Assembly (NCBI GenBank): GCA_037968515.1
Contig: JBBKVQ010000034.1
Coordinates: 1-10,294 of the forward strand
Direction of reading: 5' to 3'
Source: JBFFMO01 sp037968515
GTDB lineage: Bacteria; Myxococcota_A; Bradymonadia; Bradymonadales; Bradymonadaceae
Length of the DNA stretch: 10,294 bases
Each line of letters opens with the position of its first letter. Positions within the stretch are counted from its first letter, which is position 1. A program made the translations under genes and the position numbers. The notes under the pieces were generated by a model. The model did no database searches. It saw only the letters and a list, made by a program, of their open reading frames with translations, and had not been told where the DNA came from. Below, one piece after another: positions 5,887 to 10,294 of this stretch.

Positions 5887-7662
5887 CTAAAGTTGCCCTT
5901 TGTCTTCGAGCATCCCTCGAAACGCAAAAAGCATGGAAGTTAGCGGCTGAACGCCACTAGGGGACGAACTTGGGCCGGGTGAAACCCGCACGACAGTTCG
6001 ACCAAAAATTACCGACTCAGACGGTTGTTCGGTGTCCTTCAAAATCGCGGTTGCAAGCGCGTCCGACCCGCATTCGTAGATCGTCACCGTCGCTTTGAAG
6101 CGATCTTTTTCGACCATCATCGTGGTCTGGCTGGTGTCGCTAAAGGTCGACTCATGGACGTTTCGAACGTCCCAGCCTCCCGTACGCATCGCCAGCATCA
6201 CACCATTTGCGCCAATGGTCGGCGTCAAGACCACCAACGACGCAGGAGTCTCCACATCAGGTTGAACCGAATCCTCAGACCGAATTGCCCAGACAGCGAC
6301 GACCCCGATCGCGACCACGACAGCCAAAGCCGCGGCGGCTCCCAACAAAACTCGTTTCGACTTCTGGTCCTTCTGAATCCGAACGTCTCGTGGATGCGCC
6401 CGCATGGGTTGTCGGCGATCATCACGACGATCCAGCAACAGTTCCGGCTCCTCGCTCGGCGTAGGTTTTCGACTGGCCCGCAGCGGAATAGCGGGCGCGT
6501 CGATATCGGCGGCCAACGACGACTCGATTTCAACCGGCCTTGGCAGGTTTGGTCTGGGAATCCCCTGGGCAGGAATACTTGGCGCGATACTTGGCTTCGG
6601 GATCGCCGGTTCTGACACACCTGGTGGCCCAGGCGAAGAGGCCATCTCAAAACCCGAGTCGGGCGCAAATTCGTCGACGACCTCCGAGTCCCCAAACCAA
6701 GCATCTGGATTGAACGCCGAATGCACAGGGAAATTCTGACTTGCTTCGTCGGCGAGAGCTGGGCCTGTGTGGAGTGTCTCCGGCTCTTCATTGAATTCAA
6801 GGTATTGGGTCAGGGCGGCGATCATTTCTTTGCATGACTGATAACGATCGGCCGGTTGTTTTTCGAGCGACCGATAAAGAATCTTGCTCAGTTCCGCCGG
6901 AACAACTGTATCAAAGGGCAGGCGCCACGGCGCCCGGCTTAGGTGTCCTTCGACGGCAGCTGCAAAATCAATCCCCTCTACTGCTGGTTTTCCGACCAGA
7001 CACTCCCACATCACCATCCCCACTCCATAGATATCCGCAGCTGGAGTGATTTCCTCGCGCTTCATCTGTTCGGGAGCGGCGTAGCGTGGCGTTCCCACAA
7101 ACACCCCTTGTTGCGTCAGCGCCGTACTCATGTCGGGCATAGGATCCAAGATCTTGGCGATTCCAAAATCTAAAACGCGCACTGTCAAAACATCATCGTG
7201 GTCACGCCCAAGCATAATATTCGAAGGTTTCATGTCTCGGTGCAGGATCCCGAGTCGATGGGCTTCTTCTAAACTTTTCAGAATATCGAGCGCAACGCGG
7301 GCAGCATCAACGGCATGCAACGGGCCGTACTTGCGGACCTGACGACTCAACGACCGACCCTTCACGTACTCCATCACGATAAACAGGAAATCCGTTCCCG
7401 AACGCCCGAAGTCGAAAATGGTAATCGTGTTGGGGTGGGAAAGCTGGCTCACGAGCCGCGCTTCGCGCACAAAACGCTCGAGCGTGGTTCCGTCTACCGA
7501 TGAATCGATCTCTAGGATCTTGATCGCAACATCGCGCTCCATGCCGATTTGGCAGGCACGATACACGCTCGAAAAACCACCCCGTGCGATGAGTTTTTCG
7601 ACCCGGTACTTGCCCGCAACCACCGTGCCACTGCGGTCAATATCTGCGAGTTTGTCATTCAT
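5887..7662 (-). CDS. Membrane-anchored Hanks-type Ser/Thr protein kinase
   Basis: A 591-residue bacterial Ser/Thr kinase. The kinase domain (about 18-290) shows a glycine loop ARGGFSSVY (26-34), VAIK with catalytic Lys48, HRDMKPSN with catalytic Asp143, DFG at 165-167, GTPRYAAPE ending at residue 198 and the following DIYGVGMVMWE. These residues predict an active enzyme. The glycine loop is unusual: the first and third glycines of GxGxxG are Ala and Ser. Next come a Pro-rich linker (340-405), a basic stretch (411-437), one transmembrane helix (about 438-460) and a roughly 130-residue C-terminal part predicted to be periplasmic, with no family I recognise. The cytoplasmic kinase would phosphorylate Ser/Thr of partner proteins in response to an envelope signal. 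It starts 12 bp after the Nudix-MBL gene, so the two are probably co-transcribed. The substrate is unknown; the lipoprotein array downstream is a neighbour, but no functional link is shown. Confidence 0.95.
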   Translation of the reverse strand: MNDKLADIDRSGTVVAGKYRVEKLIARGGFSSVYRACQIGMERDVAIKILEIDSSVDGTTLERFVREARLVSQLSHPNTITIFDFGRSGTDFLFIVMEYVKGRSLSRQVRKYGPLHAVDAARVALDILKSLEEAHRLGILHRDMKPSNIMLGRDHDDVLTVRVLDFGIAKILDPMPDMSTALTQQGVFVGTPRYAAPEQMKREEITPAADIYGVGMVMWECLVGKPAVEGIDFAAAVEGHLSRAPWRLPFDTVVPAELSKILYRSLEKQPADRYQSCKEMIAALTQYLEFNEEPETLHTGPALADEASQNFPVHSAFNPDAWFGDSEVVDEFAPDSGFEMASSPGPPGVSEPAIPKPSIAPSIPAQGIPRPNLPRPVEIESSLAADIDAPAIPLRASRKPTPSEEPELLLDRRDDRRQPMRAHPRDVRIQKDQKSKRVLLGAAAALAVVVAIGVVAVWAIRSEDSVQPDVETPASLVVLTPTIGANGVMLAMRTGGWDVRNVHESTFSDTSQTTMMVEKDRFKATVTIYECGSDALATAILKDTEQPSESVIFGRTVVRVSPGPSSSPSGVQPLTSMLFAFRGMLEDKGQL

Positions 7663-7674
7663 GCTCTGCCTATA

Positions 7675-9123
7675 TCAGACATGACCATCAGGTCGCACCT
7701 CAAACATTTCGCCATGTTGAAACACTCTGCCGGTCTCCGCCAGATGGATCAGATGAGAAATGACGCTTCGCTCGGCGATCGGCCAAAGGTATTCTGGAAC
7801 ATCGTCGTACGCCAGTTCGGTGACCTGATATGCAGACGCGCAGGCAAATGTAGCAAGCGCTGCGAATACCTTTTCTTCACGTTGAAGACGATGTTCGCGA
7901 TAGAATCGCAAATGGGCAGCGGGATCGACGATCAACCACCCATGAGCCGGCAGAAGCGCGCGCGCATTCAACTCAGCGATCGTCTGCAAACTGTCCAAAT
8001 AATCCCCCATATGTCCGTCACTCGGGTCGACCAAGATGGTTCCATGCTGGGCGACAAGGTCGCCGACCACCACGATATTGGTTTTTCGATGATGAAAGGC
8101 CAGATGACCGTCGGCATGTCCGGGAGTAAAAATCACATCCAGCGAATCCAGTCCGAGGTCGATGCGGTCCCCATCCCGAAGTTCGCGCTCCAAGGGCCGA
8201 TCGAGGTGAACTCCCGTTTTAGGGTGAGCCCATAACCCCACTTTGTAGCGGTCCATCAAAGCATCGATGCCAAGCACGTGGTCTTGATGATGATGGGTCA
8301 AGACGATGGCTTCGAACCGACCGCCTGCTTCAATGTGTTCGTCAATGACCTGGTTGAGCAATTCTTGCTGTTCGACCTCGGGACTGCCCGGATCGATGAC
8401 CACAAATTTTGCCTCGCCTATCAAAACTGCGTTGGTATGGGTCGCCGGAGCAAGTGTAGGTGTGCGCAAGGGAACTACGTAGACGCCTGGCGCTGATTCG
8501 GCGTGCTCCTTAGCACCTCTGACCGACTGGCCGTCGACAAAGACGGCAACGTTTCCCGCCACATCAAAAGCCTGCAATAAAAACCGAATCGGCGAGGTGA
8601 TAAATGCGTTGGCTGTCGACCACTGTTGAAGCGCCGAATGTGGAGTTACCCATTCTCCACGGGAGATCTCCGAGACCTGCACACGGCTTGCCAAATCATC
8701 TGAGCCCTCAAGGTCGGTCAGGTCGACGGCAAAAAAATGAGATTCGTGACGAATGGCTGAGTGTTCAGGTGTGATCCAATGCCCAACTCGACGGAACCGA
8801 TTCGCATCGATGGACTCACCCGCGCTCAACAAAGCCTCAAGGAAGATTGCCGGTGGCAACTCGCGAAGTTCTGGCATCCATCTGGGCCCGTGCACGCCCA
8901 CCCAGACCGATGTTTCCTCGAGCAGCTCTCGGCAGGCGCAAGCAATCCAAGGGTCTGGTTGCTCGCCAAAAATCGGTAGAAGATGGTCTTCAGGTTCAAC
9001 GCCTCCGCCCAAGAAGGCGTGATACCCACCGAGGAACTTCAAATGCGGCTGCCGGACGCTCCAAAAAATCTCGAAGCGCGGTTCTGTGCGAAATGGGATA
9101 ATGATGGCGGAAGGACGAGCCAT
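7675..9123 (-). CDS. Nudix domain-metallo-beta-lactamase-fold hydrolase fusion
   Basis: A 482-residue cytoplasmic protein with no signal peptide. The N-terminal part (about 1-185) looks like a Nudix domain: GGYHAFLGGGVEPED (32-46) then RELLEETSV (65-73). The Nudix box is split by extra residues, and the expected Gly after REUxEEx is Ser72. The C-terminal part (about 215-400) is a metallo-beta-lactamase fold with all metal ligands visible: HxHxDH at His277, His279, Asp281 and His282, then His336 (TPGH), Asp355 (VVGD) and His394 (LPAHG). It resembles the LACTB2-like branch, and a helical tail follows (400-482). MBL members of this type hydrolyse thioesters, phosphodiesters or RNA, and Nudix domains cleave nucleoside diphosphate-X compounds; the substrate here is unknown. 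I start at ATG 9121-9123. A longer frame reaching 9315 would overlap tatB, and its extra 64 residues are low-complexity and unlike any domain. Likely in an operon with the kinase. Confidence 0.88.
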   Translation of the reverse strand: MARPSAIIIPFRTEPRFEIFWSVRQPHLKFLGGYHAFLGGGVEPEDHLLPIFGEQPDPWIACACRELLEETSVWVGVHGPRWMPELRELPPAIFLEALLSAGESIDANRFRRVGHWITPEHSAIRHESHFFAVDLTDLEGSDDLASRVQVSEISRGEWVTPHSALQQWSTANAFITSPIRFLLQAFDVAGNVAVFVDGQSVRGAKEHAESAPGVYVVPLRTPTLAPATHTNAVLIGEAKFVVIDPGSPEVEQQELLNQVIDEHIEAGGRFEAIVLTHHHQDHVLGIDALMDRYKVGLWAHPKTGVHLDRPLERELRDGDRIDLGLDSLDVIFTPGHADGHLAFHHRKTNIVVVGDLVAQHGTILVDPSDGHMGDYLDSLQTIAELNARALLPAHGWLIVDPAAHLRFYREHRLQREEKVFAALATFACASAYQVTELAYDDVPEYLWPIAERSVISHLIHLAETGRVFQHGEMFEVRPDGHV

Positions 9124-9135
9124 GGAATTCTCTAC

Positions 9136-9155
9136 CCGTGAAGAAACGTTCACGG
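9136..9155. promoter_or_regulatory. Inverted repeat in the divergent hydrolase/tatB gap
   Basis: CCGTGAA and TTCACGG form a perfect 7-bp inverted repeat with a 6-bp spacer, 13-32 bp upstream of the Nudix-MBL start codon. It could be an operator for the minus-strand unit or an RNA hairpin in its leader near the ribosome-binding site. The rest of the 111-bp gap must hold promoters for both directions, but none is close enough to consensus to call. Confidence 0.4.
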
Positions 9156-9234
9156 CTGGGACCGGTTTATGGTAACAGTGTACCCGCTTTTGGTGCGATG
9201 TCTTGGTTGATGACGCACGCAGGAAGGTCCGACG

Positions 9235-9633
9235 ATGTTTGGTCTCTCGATGACAGAAATTCTTGTGGCTCTTGTGATCGGCCTTGTTGTGCTGGGTCCA
9301 GACAAGATTCCACAAGTCGCAAAGACGCTAGGCAAAGCGCTCCGAGAAGTCCGTAAAGCAAGCAACCTCTTGCGTGACGCGATGATGATCGAAGACGCGC
9401 CTGCGCGGCCCAAGCCCACCGTGCGTTCGACTCCCTCGGCCGACCAAGCGTTCGATCAGGAATTCGATTCGGCAGCTGTGTTGAAAAGTGGCCCGGCCCA
9501 CGACGTCAAATTGATGCGGATGACATCCCCCGTTCAAAGTGCAGAGTTCTCAAGCGTCGAGCTCGCCGCAGGCAATCCCGCCGAGGCTCACCGTGACGTG
9601 TACCTCCACATCCCCTATCAGGAGACACTCTAA
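9235..9633 (+). CDS. tatB: Sec-independent translocase subunit TatB
   Basis: A 132-residue TatA/TatB-family protein that works with TatC in the inner membrane to recognise and export folded twin-arginine proteins. The N-terminus MFGLSMTEILVALVIGLVVL is a short membrane helix, followed by the Gly21-Pro22 hinge and an amphipathic helix (about 25-50, KIPQVAKTLGKALREVRKA). Glu8 and the FxxxxxE pattern match TatB better than typical TatA. The rest (55-132) is a polar, probably disordered tail. AGGAAGG at 9221-9227 is a good ribosome-binding site, seven bases from the ATG. It overlaps tatC by one base (TAATG), indicating translational coupling. No separate tatA is visible; it may be elsewhere, or this protein may serve both roles as in minimal Tat systems. 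Confidence 0.88.
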   Translation: MFGLSMTEILVALVIGLVVLGPDKIPQVAKTLGKALREVRKASNLLRDAMMIEDAPARPKPTVRSTPSADQAFDQEFDSAAVLKSGPAHDVKLMRMTSPVQSAEFSSVELAAGNPAEAHRDVYLHIPYQETL

Positions 9634-10294
9634 TGAGTGACGATGTGGCCGATCCCTACCGCGATATTCGCATGACGGTGCTTGAGCACCTGGGCGAACT
9701 TCGTACCCGTGTCATGAAATCGATGGTGGCCTTCGCCGTTGGATTTGCGATCTCTTGGACCTGGGTTGAGCAGCTTTTCATGTTGTTGCTGCGTCCGCTG
9801 CAGATTGCAGCACCCGAAGCCGCGCTAGCGCAAATGCACCATAAGGACCTTTCAGAGCCCTTTTTTGTGCTCTTGAAAACCGCCATGTTTGGCGGGCTCT
9901 TCATCGCGGTCCCGTTCATCCTCTATCAACTCTGGCAGTTCATCGCGCCGGGCCTGTATCCGAATGAAAAGAAGACTGTGGTCCCTTTTGTGGCGCTCTC
10001 TTACCTGTTTTTCATCATTGGTTCAGGGTTTGCGTTCGTTTTTGTGTTGCCCAAAGGTTACGAGTTTTTGCTGACCTTTTCAGCCGATATTTCGCAGCCG
10101 GAACTCATGATGAGCGAGTACCTCGCCATCACCACAAAAATGTTGATTGGGTTTGGCGCCATTTTTCAATTGCCGGTTATTTCGATGTTTTTGTCATCGA
10201 TTGGCGTTTTGACGCATCGTCATTTGATCAAGTTCTGGCGATACTCAGTTGTATTGTCGTTTGTGATTGCAGCATTGCTGACTCCACCTGATGT
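9633..10294 (+). CDS. tatC: Sec-independent translocase subunit TatC (3' end outside window)
   Basis: The first 220 residues of TatC, the multispanning core of the twin-arginine translocase that binds signal peptides. Family signatures seen in order: LEHLGELRTRV (17-27), a first membrane segment (about 30-45), EPFFVLLKTA, PFILYQLWQFIAPGLYPNEKK (with the conserved PGL(Y)P(x)E stretch), several further hydrophobic segments, and TPPD at the window edge. The start ATG overlaps the tatB stop as TAATG. The frame is open to the end of the window with no stop. The usual length is about 240-260 residues, so roughly the last membrane helix and tail are missing only because the window ends. It will export RR-signal proteins; none of the three lipoproteins here carries an RR motif. 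Confidence 0.97.
   Translation, partial: MSDDVADPYRDIRMTVLEHLGELRTRVMKSMVAFAVGFAISWTWVEQLFMLLLRPLQIAAPEAALAQMHHKDLSEPFFVLLKTAMFGGLFIAVPFILYQLWQFIAPGLYPNEKKTVVPFVALSYLFFIIGSGFAFVFVLPKGYEFLLTFSADISQPELMMSEYLAITTKMLIGFGAIFQLPVISMFLSSIGVLTHRHLIKFWRYSVVLSFVIAALLTPPD

Noticed and set aside
7549..8235. A 228-codon open frame on the plus strand across the hydrolase-kinase junction
   Set aside because: It is antisense to the MBL metal-ligand region and kinase start, which are clearly coding on the minus strand; the product has no recognisable motif.
9124..9315. N-terminal extension of the Nudix-MBL frame to an ATG at 9315
   Set aside because: It would overlap tatB on the other strand, gives 64 residues rich in His, Lys, Arg and Ser without domain character, and the ATG at 9123 starts right at the Nudix fold with a purine-rich ribosome-binding site.

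Overview
The window looks like chromosomal DNA from a Gram-negative bacterium, most likely a deltaproteobacterium in the broad sense (Myxococcota/Bradymonadota-like). The case rests on lipoproteins built from choice-of-anchor-D/ASH repeats with PKD-like and Asp-rich C-terminal domains, a membrane-anchored Hanks-type Ser/Thr kinase, a Nudix/metallo-beta-lactamase fusion, and a Tat operon. GC content is moderate by eye. The taxonomic placement is inference. There is no rRNA, tRNA, CRISPR array, insertion sequence or phage gene that I can support.

Layout, left to right. (1) Positions 2-391, minus strand: a small hotdog-fold enzyme closely resembling 3-aminobutyryl-CoA ammonia-lyase (Kal) of lysine fermentation. 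(2) Positions 430-5861, minus strand: a tandem array of three related secreted lipoprotein genes. In transcription order these are an intact copy A (5718-3748), a shortened middle copy B (3654-2734) and an intact copy C (2405-459). Each copy is followed by a related intrinsic terminator. Copy A has a near-consensus sigma70-type promoter overlapped by a perfect inverted repeat, and a leader block is shared between copies A and C. (3) Positions 5887-9123, minus strand: a two-gene unit of Nudix-MBL hydrolase then Ser/Thr kinase, 12 bp apart. (4) Positions 9235-10294, plus strand: tatB then tatC, overlapping by one base, with tatC cut off by the window end. The 111-bp divergent gap between the hydrolase and tatB holds another perfect 7-6-7 inverted repeat.

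The most informative part is the lipoprotein array. Copies A and C have the same architecture: lipobox Cys22, three ASH-type beta domains, a PKD-like domain, and a C-terminal domain with DLDLHY and DDPSLDxDDTDG motifs. Copy B lacks the first ASH domain and everything after the third. An in-frame remnant of the lost PKD region is still readable just past its stop codon, so it was shortened from a full-length copy. Promoter, leader and terminator sequence was duplicated with the genes and then diverged.

The array plausibly encodes surface or periplasmic structural/adhesive lipoproteins. The neighbouring kinase could be a signalling partner, but only adjacency supports that. Kal and Tat look like independent housekeeping or metabolic neighbours. 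I did not find a clear new defence or mobile system. The best candidate for something undescribed is the lipoprotein family with its duplicated regulatory parts.
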